A DNA stretch of 64,000 nt from Roseiarcus sp963823165 (lineage in GTDB: Bacteria > Pseudomonadota > Alphaproteobacteria > Rhizobiales > Beijerinckiaceae). The notes under the pieces were generated by a model. The model was not told the origin of the DNA and made no database searches. It saw only the letters and a program-made list of their open reading frames with translations. Position numbers and translations under genes: made by a program. Shown here piece by piece: positions 8,958 through 17,332 of this stretch. Numbering within the stretch: position 1 is the first letter of the stretch; every line of letters begins with the position of its first letter. The stretch lies in contig CAWGKV010000014.1 in assembly GCA_963823165.1 (NCBI GenBank), positions 85,381 to 149,380 of the forward strand. Direction: 5' to 3'.

Positions 8958-11279
8958 TTAGATGTATTTAACCTCGACCTGCTCGATCTCGCCGTTGAAC
9001 TTGAACGGCGCCTTGTCGTAATAATCGAGCGACACCGGCGACCCGAGCGCCGTACCGATGTCGAGGCAGTCGTTGGCGGTGAACAAGAGCGGCGCGCTGA
9101 CCGGGACTTCGCCTTCGGCGACAACTTTGCCGGCCGCCTTCATCGTGATTTTGAGGGGGCCGCCGGGCCGGGGCGCGAGATAGCGTGTCTCGATCTCGAT
9201 CTTCACCTTGCCGGTCGGCAGCTTTTCCCTGGCGCGGATCTTGGTGCGCTGAATGAGGAAGAGGTTGTATTCGTAGCAGAGCACGCCGTCTTCGACGAAG
9301 CAGGTCAGGCCGCCAGAATTCGCGCCCAATTTGTATAAGACCCCGTTGGCGTTGGCGGGAATGACCGCGTCGATGGTGACGACGTTGGGCTTGTTGCCGA
9401 GCGCAGGCGCGCAGAACTCAGGGATGCGGACGATGTCGCCGGAAAAGGTCCACTCCATGTAAGGCGGCGCAAGACGCAACTCGGGGTGAAGCGCGGCGAT
9501 CCAAAGGCCGCCACCGATCGGCAGCGCCTTGTTTCTCGCGGCCTCGATGAGGAAGATCTCCTTCATCTGCGCCAGTTTTTCCGGCATTTTTGCCGCGAGG
9601 TCGTCGGCCTGGCTCCAGTCCGCGTCGAGGTTGTAAAGCTCCCAGACATCCTTGTCCGGGGTCCACTCGCGAATGCCGGGCGGCAGCCCGGGCACCCAGG
9701 GAAGTCGCGGACCCAAAGCGCTCGCCATCCAGCCATCGTGATAAATGGCCCGGCTGCCCATGATCTCGAAATATTGGGTGAGCAATCTCCCCTTGGCCTT
9801 TGGATCATCGAACGAATAGGCGAAACTGACGCCGTCGATCGGGTCCTGCTCGACGCCGTTCACCGAGCGCGGCGGGGTAATGCCGACGAGCTCGTAGATC
9901 GTCGGCACGACGTCGTTGACGTGATGGAACTGCGGCCGCGGGGCCGCATCGGGCTTGATCCTCGCCGGCCAGCGGACGGCCATGGGGTTGCGCGTGCCGC
10001 CGAAATGCGAGGCGAGCAGCTTCGTGCCCTTGTAGGGCGTGCTGCCGGCCCAGGCCCATCCCGCATGGTACATGTTGTCGGTCTTGGCCGAGCCCAGCGC
10101 ATTCAGCCCGCCGAGCTCCTCGAGCGCGGCGATATGCTGGCGGACGGCGCTCGGAATGCCGTTTTGCGCCAGCATTTCGCTGATCGTGCCGTTCTGACCC
10201 TCCGCCGAGGAACCGTTGTCGCCCCAGATGTAGAGGATCAGCGTATTGTCGCCGTAGCCGAGCCTGTCGACCTCGTCGACGACCCGGCCGACCTGGACGT
10301 CGACGTGTTCGCTGAAACCCGCGGCGACTTCCATCAAGCGGCGCTGGAAGGGCCTCTCGTCCTCGGGGATGCTGTCCCAGGACGGCATCGTCTCGTGCCG
10401 CGGGGTGAGTTTCGCGTCGGCGGGAATCCAGCCTTTCTCCTTGGCGCGCTCGAAAACGCGCTCGCGGTAGGCGTCCCAGCCGTCGTCGAACTTGCCCTTG
10501 TACTTGTCCGCCCACTCCTTCGCGACGTGATGGGGCCCATGGATCGCGCCGCTCGCCCAATACATGAAGAACGGCTTGTCCGGCTGAAGGGCCTTGTGCT
10601 TGTGCAGCCAGCCGATCGCGTCCTCCGCCAGGTCTTCGCTGAGGTGGTAGCCCTGTTCCGGCGTTTTCGGCGGATGGACGTAGGTCGTGTTCCGGACGAG
10701 ATTTGGCTCGTATTGCGAGGCCTCGCCGGCGAGGAAGCCGTAGAAATACTCGAAGCCGAGGCCGGTCGGCCAGTTCTCGAAGGGACCCGTCGGCGTGGTC
10801 TCCTCGGCGGGCGTATTGTGCCACTTCCCCCAGGCGGCGGTGGCGTAACCGTAGTCCTTGAGCACCTCCGGCGCGAGCGCGCTGCTCCTCGGGATCTTTC
10901 CGGAATAGCCGTCCCAGTCGTTGGCCAGCTCCGCGATCTGGCCGTTTCCGACACGGTGGTGGTTGCGGCCGGTCAGAAGCGCCGCGCGGGTCGGCGAGCA
11001 CATGGCCGTCGTATGGAACCGGTTGTAGGCGATCCCTTCCTTGACGATGCGGTCCATCGTCGGGGTTCTAACCTCGCCGCCGAACGTCGCCGGGAGGGCA
11101 GGGCCCGCATCGTCGATGAGAACGACCAGAATGTTCGGCGCGTCGGCCGGAAGCCGGCGCGGCGTCACCCGCTGCTTGTAGATCGACTCTTGCATCGTGC
11201 GCCCGGCGATGCTGGCCGAAGGCGTCGGCGGGAATGGAAGGGACTCCTGCTTTTCCGCTTTGTCCTTCGGGTCAGCCAT
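8958..11279 (-). CDS. Arylsulfatase (type I, formylglycine-dependent), first of a pair
   Basis: A 773-residue sulfatase taken from the ATG at 11279, which follows GGGAGAGGACAG; the open frame continues 15 codons further upstream without a good ribosome site. The domain opens with LVVLIDDAGPA (metal ligands). The signature is CSPTR with C94 as formylglycine precursor, followed by AALLTGRNHH. IWGDNGSS and the C-terminal beta-rich domain match the neighbouring enzyme, to which it is clearly paralogous but divergent. No export signal is seen. It is the promoter-proximal gene of the minus-strand sulfatase group, so the pair probably act on related but different sulfate esters as a sulfur-scavenging unit. 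The substrate cannot be read from the sequence. Confidence 0.92.
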   Translation of the reverse strand: MADPKDKAEKQESLPFPPTPSASIAGRTMQESIYKQRVTPRRLPADAPNILVVLIDDAGPALPATFGGEVRTPTMDRIVKEGIAYNRFHTTAMCSPTRAALLTGRNHHRVGNGQIAELANDWDGYSGKIPRSSALAPEVLKDYGYATAAWGKWHNTPAEETTPTGPFENWPTGLGFEYFYGFLAGEASQYEPNLVRNTTYVHPPKTPEQGYHLSEDLAEDAIGWLHKHKALQPDKPFFMYWASGAIHGPHHVAKEWADKYKGKFDDGWDAYRERVFERAKEKGWIPADAKLTPRHETMPSWDSIPEDERPFQRRLMEVAAGFSEHVDVQVGRVVDEVDRLGYGDNTLILYIWGDNGSSAEGQNGTISEMLAQNGIPSAVRQHIAALEELGGLNALGSAKTDNMYHAGWAWAGSTPYKGTKLLASHFGGTRNPMAVRWPARIKPDAAPRPQFHHVNDVVPTIYELVGITPPRSVNGVEQDPIDGVSFAYSFDDPKAKGRLLTQYFEIMGSRAIYHDGWMASALGPRLPWVPGLPPGIREWTPDKDVWELYNLDADWSQADDLAAKMPEKLAQMKEIFLIEAARNKALPIGGGLWIAALHPELRLAPPYMEWTFSGDIVRIPEFCAPALGNKPNVVTIDAVIPANANGVLYKLGANSGGLTCFVEDGVLCYEYNLFLIQRTKIRAREKLPTGKVKIEIETRYLAPRPGGPLKITMKAAGKVVAEGEVPVSAPLLFTANDCLDIGTALGSPVSLDYYDKAPFKFNGEIEQVEVKYI

Positions 11280-11575
11280 CTGTCCTCTCCCAGTCATTGC
11301 GCACGGCCTGCTGCACTCAGTCACCCCGCGGACGATATCGGCCGGGATCCGCGACGTGCGACCCGAGTTACGATTTGAACCTGCCGAGACATAGCAGCCG
11401 GTCGTTGGCGACGTAAGACTGGGACGCCAATTCCGACATCAAGATGGCGGCGCTGACAAACATGATGAATGGCCGACCGTGTCCCGGCAACCGAGCGCCG
11501 CCATCAAGAAGCCCAAGCCGCGACATCCAGTCAGGAAGAAGATCGTAGCCGCCGCGCCGCACGCATCCCAAGCAG

Positions 11576-11803
11576 GCTGGGGCGCCGCCCCCTCCACCGC
11601 CCCATAGGGCGTCCGAAACGACGCCCGTCTTCGACGGGCTATGGCGCGGTCCCCCTCCCCCGCTCCGCTCCGCTGCGCAGGGGAGGATAGCCTGCCCCGG
11701 CGCCGCCCGTATCCTCCCCTGTGAAGCGATAGCGGAACGGGGGAGGGGGACCACGCGCAGCGTGGTGGAGGGGGCATGCCGCGAAACCGACCGCGGCTTG
11801 GGA
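11576..11803. repeat. Dispersed quasi-palindromic repeat, copy 2
   Basis: Second and better preserved copy of the 5489-5699 unit. Outer ends are inverted (GCCCCCTCCACC at 11587 against GGTGGAGGGGGC at 11764). Inner arms CCCTCCCCCGCTCCG and CGGAACGGGGGAGGG are also inverted. The three-way-junction element occupies the left half. The rest of the 11280-12015 gap holds only out-of-frame ORFs and the approach to the kinase gene. Confidence 0.87.
11604..11642 (+). repeat. Three-way-junction REP-like element, copy 2
   Basis: ATAG at the left end pairs with CTAT at the right. Hairpin 1 is GGGCGTC, loop CGAAAC, GACGCCC. Hairpin 2 is CCCGTC, loop TTC, GACGGG. Flanking CC and GG extend the outer stem. 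Confidence 0.82.
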
Positions 11804-12015
11804 GTTGCCATCCTGGTCATTTCGGCCGCCATCGTCCTCATTCAAATACCCAGACGCAAATACCCAGATGCAAAACTCCGTAATTTCATTCAATTTTGCC
11901 GCCTCGTCAGCTAAGATCGCGTCGTTGCGAGGCCATCAGATCATCGAGCCCGACGCAAGGGGGGCGCGCCGAATGCGCCAGGGGCGTATTCGGCGCCAAC
12001 CTCGAGGAGGCGCGG

Positions 12016-15000
12016 ATGAACGATAACGACCCGCACCCCGCCGGCGACGCCGCAAGCGCCGGCGACGCCAGCCAGAAGCTCTTTCCGACGGTCGCCATTG
12101 GGACGTCGGCCGGGGGCGTCCGCGCTCTGCAGGAGTTTTTCGAGAGCCTGCCCAAGGACGTGAATGCCGCCTTCGTGGTCATCGTCCATCTCGACCCGGC
12201 CCACCAGAGCGAATTGCCGAACATCCTCGCCACGCGAACGCGGATGCCCGTCACCCAGGTTACCGGCCACATCCCGATCGAGCCTGGGCACGTCTACGTC
12301 ATCCCGCCTAACCGTCAGCTCGTCGTCACCGACCACCATCTCTCGGTCGCGGAATTCGACGAGCCGCGCTGGCAGCGGACGCCGATCGACCTCTTCTTCC
12401 GCTCGCTGGCGGCGCAGCACGGCGACGATTTCGCCATCGTGCTGTCGGGCGCGGGCTCGGACGGGTCCCTCGGCATCAAGGCGGTCAAGGAGGCGGGCGG
12501 CGTCATCCTGGTGCAGGACCCGGACGAGGCCGAATACAATTCCATGCCGCAAAGCGCCGTCGCGACCGGCATCGCCGATTTCGTCCTGCCGGTGCGCGAG
12601 ATCGCCAAAACCCTGCCCGAGCTCATCCGCAACCGCGGCGTCATTTCGTACGAATTCCTGAGCGAGACCGAAGACGAGAACCTTCGGAAAATCCTGGCGC
12701 ATCTGCACGTGCGAACAGGGCATGATTTTTCAAGCTACAAAAAGGCCACCGTCCGGCGGCGCATCGCGCGCCGGATGCAGGTGCAGCGCGCCACGTCGAC
12801 GGCCGACTATCTGGCGATCCTGCGCGAGAGCGCGGCCGAGTTGAATGCGCTGTTCGCCGATCTCCTGATCTCGGTGACGATGTTTTTCCGCGACCCCGCG
12901 GCGTTCGACAAGCTTGTCACCGTCGCCATCCCGAGAATGTTCGAGGGCAAGGCCGCCGGCGATTCGGTCCGCGCCTGGGTAGCCGGCTGCGCCACCGGCG
13001 AGGAAGCCTATTCCATCACCATGCTCCTGCTCGAGGAGGCGGCGCGGCGTGACGTCCGCTGCGAGCTTCAGGTGTTCGCATCCGACCTCGACGACGCCGC
13101 CCTGATGATCGCTCGCGAGGGCCGTTATCCGCGGGCGATCGAAGCCGACATGACGGACGACCGCATCAAGCGCTTCTTCACCCGCGAAAACGACCACTAC
13201 CGGGTCACGCGGGAGCTGCGCAACGTCGTGTTGTTCGCCAGGCACAGTCTCCTGAAGGATCCGCCGTTCTCCCGCGCCGACCTCATCTCCTGCCGAAACC
13301 TGCTGATTTATCTCGACCGCCAGCTGCAGCAGCAGGTCTGCGCCACCTTTCACTTCGCCCTGGCGCCGACCGGCTACCTTTTCCTGGGATCGTCGGAGAG
13401 CGCCGACAGTCCGATCGGCATGTTCCGCGTCGTCGACCGCGAGGCGAGAATCTATGAGCGCATGCCGGTCCCGTCCGACGTGCAGGTTCCGCTGCGGGTC
13501 GGGCCGCCCCGTTTCGGCCAGGAGCCGTTGCCGGCGAGAACCGCGCACTACCGCGTCCCGGACCAGGCCGGCGCGCACCGCGAGGCGCTGGAACGGCTCG
13601 CCCCGCCGAGCGCGGTCGTCGACTCGTCCTACCGCGTCGTCCATCTGTCGGAACGGGTCGGGCGCTATCTGCAACCTTCCGGCGGCACGCTGATCAACGA
13701 CATCACGGAACTGGCGCGCGAGGAATTGCGGCCCGACCTGCGCGCCGCCCTGCGCCGCGTCTTCGAGCGCACCGAGCCCAGCCTCAGCGGCCCGATCGCC
13801 GTCCGCTTCAACGGCGCTGCGCGCCGCGTCTATCTGCAGGCGAAACCGCTCGGCGCGGATCCCAACGCCGGCCGCTCGGCGATCCTGTTCTTCTTCGAGG
13901 GCGAGGCGCTCGGCGACGGCGCGGGCGACGTGACCACGACCGAAGACGGCGGGCGCGGCGAGCAGATCCAGCAGCTTCAGCAGGAGCTGCAATTCAGTCA
14001 GTCGCAGCTGCGCACCTCGCGCGAGGAATACGAGGGCGCGAACGAGGAGTTGCGCGCCGCCAACGAGGAACTGCAGTCGATCAACGAGGAGTACCGTTCG
14101 ACCGCCGAGGAGCTGGAGACGAGCAAGGAGGAGCTGCAGTCGATCAACGAGGAGCTGCAGACCGTCAACGCCGAACTGAAGACAAAGCTCGAAGCCGTGT
14201 CGCGCGCCCACAGCGACATTCAGAACCTGATGGCGGCGACCGACGTCGGAATCCTGTTCCTCGACGCGCGCTTGCGCATCAAACGCTTCACCCCGACCAT
14301 CGCCCAGCTGTTCAACGTCGCCGAAGGCGATGAAGGCCGGTCGATCACCGACTTCACCCACAGCCTCGGTTACGACGGTCTCGCCGCCGACGCCCGTGCG
14401 ACATTACGCGATCTGTCCTCCACCGAGCACGAGGTGCGCGGCGGGAACGGCAGCTGGTACCTGATGCGGATGCGGCCCTACCGGACGGTCGAGGACAGGA
14501 TCGACGGCGTCGTGGTCACCTTCGTCGACATCAGCGAGCGCCGCCACGCCGAGGACGCGCTGAGAGACAGCGAGGCGCGCATGCGGGCGGTCATCGACGG
14601 CGTGGCCGTCTCGATCGCTACGATCAACGAGGCCGGGATCATCCAGTCGGTCAACAAGGCCACGACGACGATGTTCGGCTATCCGGCGGAAGAGCTCATC
14701 GGGCGCAACGTCGATATTCTCGCCGCCGAGCCCTACCGTTCGCAACACGACAGTTACATCCGGCGCTATCTCGAGACCGGCGAGGCAAGGATCATCGGGA
14801 CCGGCCGTGAGGTCGAAGCGCGCCGCAAGGACGGCTCGACCTTCCCGATCGAGTTGAATGTGTCCGACATCCGCCACGCCGGCGAGCGCCTGTTCATCGG
14901 TTTTTCGCGCGATCTCAGCGAACGGCGCGGGCTCGAGGCGCGGCTCAGCCGGCTGCACTCGAACCGCCTCGACTCCATGGCGAACATGGCGACTGCGCTC

Positions 15001-15669
15001 GCGCACGAGATCAACCAGCCGCTCGCGGCGGCCGCGAACTATCTCTTCACCGGCCGCCATCTCCTCGAGGCCCAGTCGGCGCCGCCGGATTCGCGGGTCG
15101 ACGAGGCCCTCGACAAGGCCTCCTCGCAGATGCACCGCGCCGGACAGATCGTCGCGCACCTGCGCGAGTTCCTGACGCGCGGCGAGCCCGACAAGACCGA
15201 GCGGAGCCTGCACGATCTCATCCGTCGCGCCTGCGAGCTTCTCGCCCCGGCGGCGAAGGACGCCGGGACCGAAATCGCCCTCCATCTGGACGCCGCGGAA
15301 GACGTGGTGCTGGCCGACCGGATTCAGATCGAGCAGGCGATATTCAATCTCATCCGGAACGCCGTCGAGGCCATGGCCGACTCGCCGGAGCGCAAGGTCA
15401 CGATTTCGACGGCGGTCGACGGCGACATGATCCGCGCCGAGGTTTCCGACACGGGCAAAGGCCTGTCCGGTTCGGGCCAGGCGGACCTGTTCACGCCCTT
15501 CACCTCGACCAAATCGAACGGACTGGGAGTCGGCCTGTCGATCTCCCGCTCGATCATCGAGGCGCATTACGGAACGATCTGGGCGGAGCCCAATCCCGGA
15601 GGCGGGGCGAAGTTCAGCTTCACGTTGCCGCTGGCGCGACTGGAAAAAGCCGAAGCCGGCGAGCCGTAG
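12016..15669 (+). CDS. CheB-CheR-PAS-PAS hybrid sensor histidine kinase
   Basis: A 1217-residue fusion. The start is the ATG at 12016, preceded by GAGGAGG; the frame is open 40 codons further upstream without a site. Residues 20-205 are a CheB methylesterase domain without its receiver, with catalytic S31 (GTSAGG), H58 and D149 (SGAGSDGS). Residues 215-465 are a CheR methyltransferase. A long EELQSINEEL coiled coil spans about 655-735, then two PAS domains (about 740-860 and 865-985). A HisKA domain with H997 (AHEINQPL, FixL-like) and an ATPase domain with VSDTGKGLSG and GVGLSIS end the protein. There are no membrane segments, so it is cytosolic. Known relatives couple methylation-type domains to signalling outside chemotaxis. 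No chemotaxis genes lie nearby. Confidence 0.92.
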   Translation: MNDNDPHPAGDAASAGDASQKLFPTVAIGTSAGGVRALQEFFESLPKDVNAAFVVIVHLDPAHQSELPNILATRTRMPVTQVTGHIPIEPGHVYVIPPNRQLVVTDHHLSVAEFDEPRWQRTPIDLFFRSLAAQHGDDFAIVLSGAGSDGSLGIKAVKEAGGVILVQDPDEAEYNSMPQSAVATGIADFVLPVREIAKTLPELIRNRGVISYEFLSETEDENLRKILAHLHVRTGHDFSSYKKATVRRRIARRMQVQRATSTADYLAILRESAAELNALFADLLISVTMFFRDPAAFDKLVTVAIPRMFEGKAAGDSVRAWVAGCATGEEAYSITMLLLEEAARRDVRCELQVFASDLDDAALMIAREGRYPRAIEADMTDDRIKRFFTRENDHYRVTRELRNVVLFARHSLLKDPPFSRADLISCRNLLIYLDRQLQQQVCATFHFALAPTGYLFLGSSESADSPIGMFRVVDREARIYERMPVPSDVQVPLRVGPPRFGQEPLPARTAHYRVPDQAGAHREALERLAPPSAVVDSSYRVVHLSERVGRYLQPSGGTLINDITELAREELRPDLRAALRRVFERTEPSLSGPIAVRFNGAARRVYLQAKPLGADPNAGRSAILFFFEGEALGDGAGDVTTTEDGGRGEQIQQLQQELQFSQSQLRTSREEYEGANEELRAANEELQSINEEYRSTAEELETSKEELQSINEELQTVNAELKTKLEAVSRAHSDIQNLMAATDVGILFLDARLRIKRFTPTIAQLFNVAEGDEGRSITDFTHSLGYDGLAADARATLRDLSSTEHEVRGGNGSWYLMRMRPYRTVEDRIDGVVVTFVDISERRHAEDALRDSEARMRAVIDGVAVSIATINEAGIIQSVNKATTTMFGYPAEELIGRNVDILAAEPYRSQHDSYIRRYLETGEARIIGTGREVEARRKDGSTFPIELNVSDIRHAGERLFIGFSRDLSERRGLEARLSRLHSNRLDSMANMATALAHEINQPLAAAANYLFTGRHLLEAQSAPPDSRVDEALDKASSQMHRAGQIVAHLREFLTRGEPDKTERSLHDLIRRACELLAPAAKDAGTEIALHLDAAEDVVLADRIQIEQAIFNLIRNAVEAMADSPERKVTISTAVDGDMIRAEVSDTGKGLSGSGQADLFTPFTSTKSNGLGVGLSISRSIIEAHYGTIWAEPNPGGGAKFSFTLPLARLEKAEAGEP

Positions 15670-15735
15670 CCTCAGGGGATCAAGCGCTTGATGGCGCTGG
15701 ACCCCTCATCCGGCAGGCTGCAGCATGCAGTACAT

Positions 15736-15905
15736 CTCAGGTCGCGCACACCCACCTTCCCCAGCTTGCTGGGGAAGGGGGGCGCAGCGCAGGATGGGGT
15801 TTGGCCCGCTGCTTCGACCCAAGTCGGATTGCACCAACGTCAGCACCAAACTTCGGGCGCAGCACACCTGCTTTCCGCACCCATCCGCCCCTTCGGGGCG
15901 CCCGG
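15736..15905. repeat. Dispersed repeat C, copy 1, with strong hairpin
   Basis: About 170 bp shared with 58543-58765: both begin CTCAGGTCGCG, carry a CCTTCCCCAGC, TT, GCTGGGGAAGG stem (11 bp perfect, 15755-15778), then GGCCCGCTGCTTCGAC and GTCGGATTGCAC blocks and a CTGCTTTCCGCACCC block. It starts 66 bp after the kinase stop. The hairpin lacks a T-run but could act as a processing or pause site. The 15670-15970 gap contains nothing else. Confidence 0.8.
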
Positions 15906-15970
15906 CTGCCGCCTGCGGCCTCGACCCCTTGTGTGCATTGTGTAGAGCACAGCTGGGGAAGGAATGGGTG

Positions 15971-16447
15971 CTACACCGTGATCGAAATCGCCTCGCGGCC
16001 GCGCGGCGTGTCGACGACCCGCATGTTGACCGGCTGGCCCTCGTCGAGACGCGCGATCCCGGCGGCGTTGAGCGCCGAGATATGGACGAAGATGTCCTTG
16101 CCGCCGTCGTCGACCGCGACGAAGCCGAACCCCTTGGTCTCGTTGAACCACTTGACCTTGCCCTCGAGGGGCATGGCGCTCGACGGATCGGGAGCGATGC
16201 GGCGAGGAGGCCGGGGAACGTCGAACATTCGGCGCGGGCGTTCGATCGCGCTCGAGGCGTCGACCGAGACGACCCGCGACACCTGCGGGCCCTTGACGCC
16301 CATGGCGACGACGACGCGAAGTTTTGCGCCGGGCAGCACAGTGTCGTGCCCGGCCGAGTGCAAGACCGTCGCATGCAGGAAGGCGTCGCCCTGGCCGTTG
16401 AGGAGCTCGACGAAGCCAAACCCTTTGTCGTCCTTGTACCATTTCAC
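15971..16447 (-). CDS. Two-domain cold-shock protein (start lost to an upstream TAG)
   Basis: A nucleic-acid-binding protein with two cold-shock domains. CSD1 spans residues 1-65, with RNP1 KGFGFV and RNP2 DAFLH. CSD2 spans about 95-158 and starts GKVKWFNETKGFGFV, with RNP2 DIFVH. Such tandem-CSD proteins are typical of Hyphomicrobiales and normally carry a 50-70 residue basic N-terminal tail rich in FDDD and Arg. The same frame continues upstream through PAVDATVKWY into such a tail (16466-16633) but is broken by one TAG. As read, translation could begin only at the GTG at 16447, giving 158 residues and clipping the first strand of CSD1. It is either damaged or rescued by reinitiation. Confidence 0.8.
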   Translation of the reverse strand: MKWYKDDKGFGFVELLNGQGDAFLHATVLHSAGHDTVLPGAKLRVVVAMGVKGPQVSRVVSVDASSAIERPRRMFDVPRPPRRIAPDPSSAMPLEGKVKWFNETKGFGFVAVDDGGKDIFVHISALNAAGIARLDEGQPVNMRVVDTPRGREAISITV

Positions 16448-16465
16448 CGTCGCATCGACAGCCGG

Positions 16466-16633
16466 CTAACTCGTCGCCGCGGCCGCAAAGTCGCCCGTCG
16501 ACGACGCATCGTCGCCGAGTTCATCGGCTCGCCCGTTCGGGCGAATTGGGCGCTGCCTCGGCGCGTACGTCACGGGGCCGTCGTCATCGAACCCGTGCTT
16601 GCGAGGCGCCCAGAAGTCCTTAGTTTTGTTCAT
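16466..16633 (-). pseudogene. Detached N-terminal tail of the cold-shock protein
   Basis: A 55-codon frame from the ATG at 16633, preceded by GAAGAG, to TAG at 16466-16468. It reads MNKTKDFWAPRKHGFDDD, then proline- and arginine-rich sequence, closely resembling the tails of rhizobial two-CSD proteins. It is in the same frame as the cold-shock gene downstream, and only the TAG separates them, so this is the true 5' end of that gene split by a nonsense codon. Confidence 0.75.
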
Positions 16634-16681
16634 AGCGATCTAACTCTTCGACCGGTGCAGACAACAGGGAGAAAGTCGCGG

Positions 16682-17014
16682 TCACGACCAGTCTCCGTCC
16701 CGCCGCAGGGCGGCGGAACCTCGGAACGGCGCGGAAGCGCCGGAAACGGGCGGGTCCCACCTCGACCCGATGCGGATCGGGGGGACGTAAGGCGTCTGGT
16801 TGAAGGGCGTGGGATTGGACGCCGGCGGCGCGGCCTGCTGATCGGCCGGCGCGGCGGGAACGGACCCCCCGCGGTCGTCCCGAGTGACGCAGAGCGAAAG
16901 CGCTGCGCCGGCGGCGAGACCGGCGACCAGAGGCAGCCAGTTGCGCCGAAGACTGCTTTCGTCTCGGGGCGGTGCATGAAAGGCTGTCGTCGCGGCCGTC
17001 ATCAGCGTCGTCAA
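16682..17014 (-). CDS. Small single-pass membrane protein, unknown
   Basis: A 110-residue frame with an N-terminal Arg-Arg stretch, one hydrophobic segment at about residues 27-43 (PLVAGLAAGAALSLCV) and a proline/alanine-rich extracytoplasmic tail. This is the build of a small membrane-anchored periplasmic protein. No family is recognised. It precedes the cold-shock gene on the same strand with a 48-bp gap to the ATG at 16633. Codon use fits the neighbourhood, but coding status is not proven. Confidence 0.45.
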   Translation of the reverse strand: MTTLMTAATTAFHAPPRDESSLRRNWLPLVAGLAAGAALSLCVTRDDRGGSVPAAPADQQAAPPASNPTPFNQTPYVPPIRIGSRWDPPVSGASAPFRGSAALRRDGDWS

Positions 17015-17234
17015 TGCAGTCGGCGGTTGAGGGGCAACGCCGGGCGGTCAAACACGCAAGAGGCGAAACGCGTGAGGTGCGAGCAGCTGGCCGGCCACAA
17101 ATTGACTTTCATCGGCGCAACGATCATCAAAGCACCTGCACCATCGGGCGCGGCAACGCCCAAGTGAAACGATGAAATTGTCGGTAGTTCCGTTCGTTTC
17201 CCTCGGGTCAAAACATTCCAAACGACACGCGTTT

Positions 17235-17258
17235 GCGCAATTAGGGATTCTACGTAGC
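17235..17258. promoter_or_regulatory. 24-bp motif shared with 39767-39790
   Basis: GCGCAATTAGGGATTCTACG continues into TAGC and contains the palindrome CTACGTAG. It matches 39767-39790 at 22 of 24 positions. This copy lies 75 bp before the protease start and the other 144 bp before the OmpR-type regulator start, so a shared operator or promoter is possible. The rest of 17015-17332 shows no gene. Confidence 0.4.
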
Positions 17259-17332
17259 TTTCGCCAAGCAGCCGGAAAGACGGTCGAAAACAATGCTTGC
17301 GGCGCTCACTCGGCGTTCCCATATCGCTGCGC

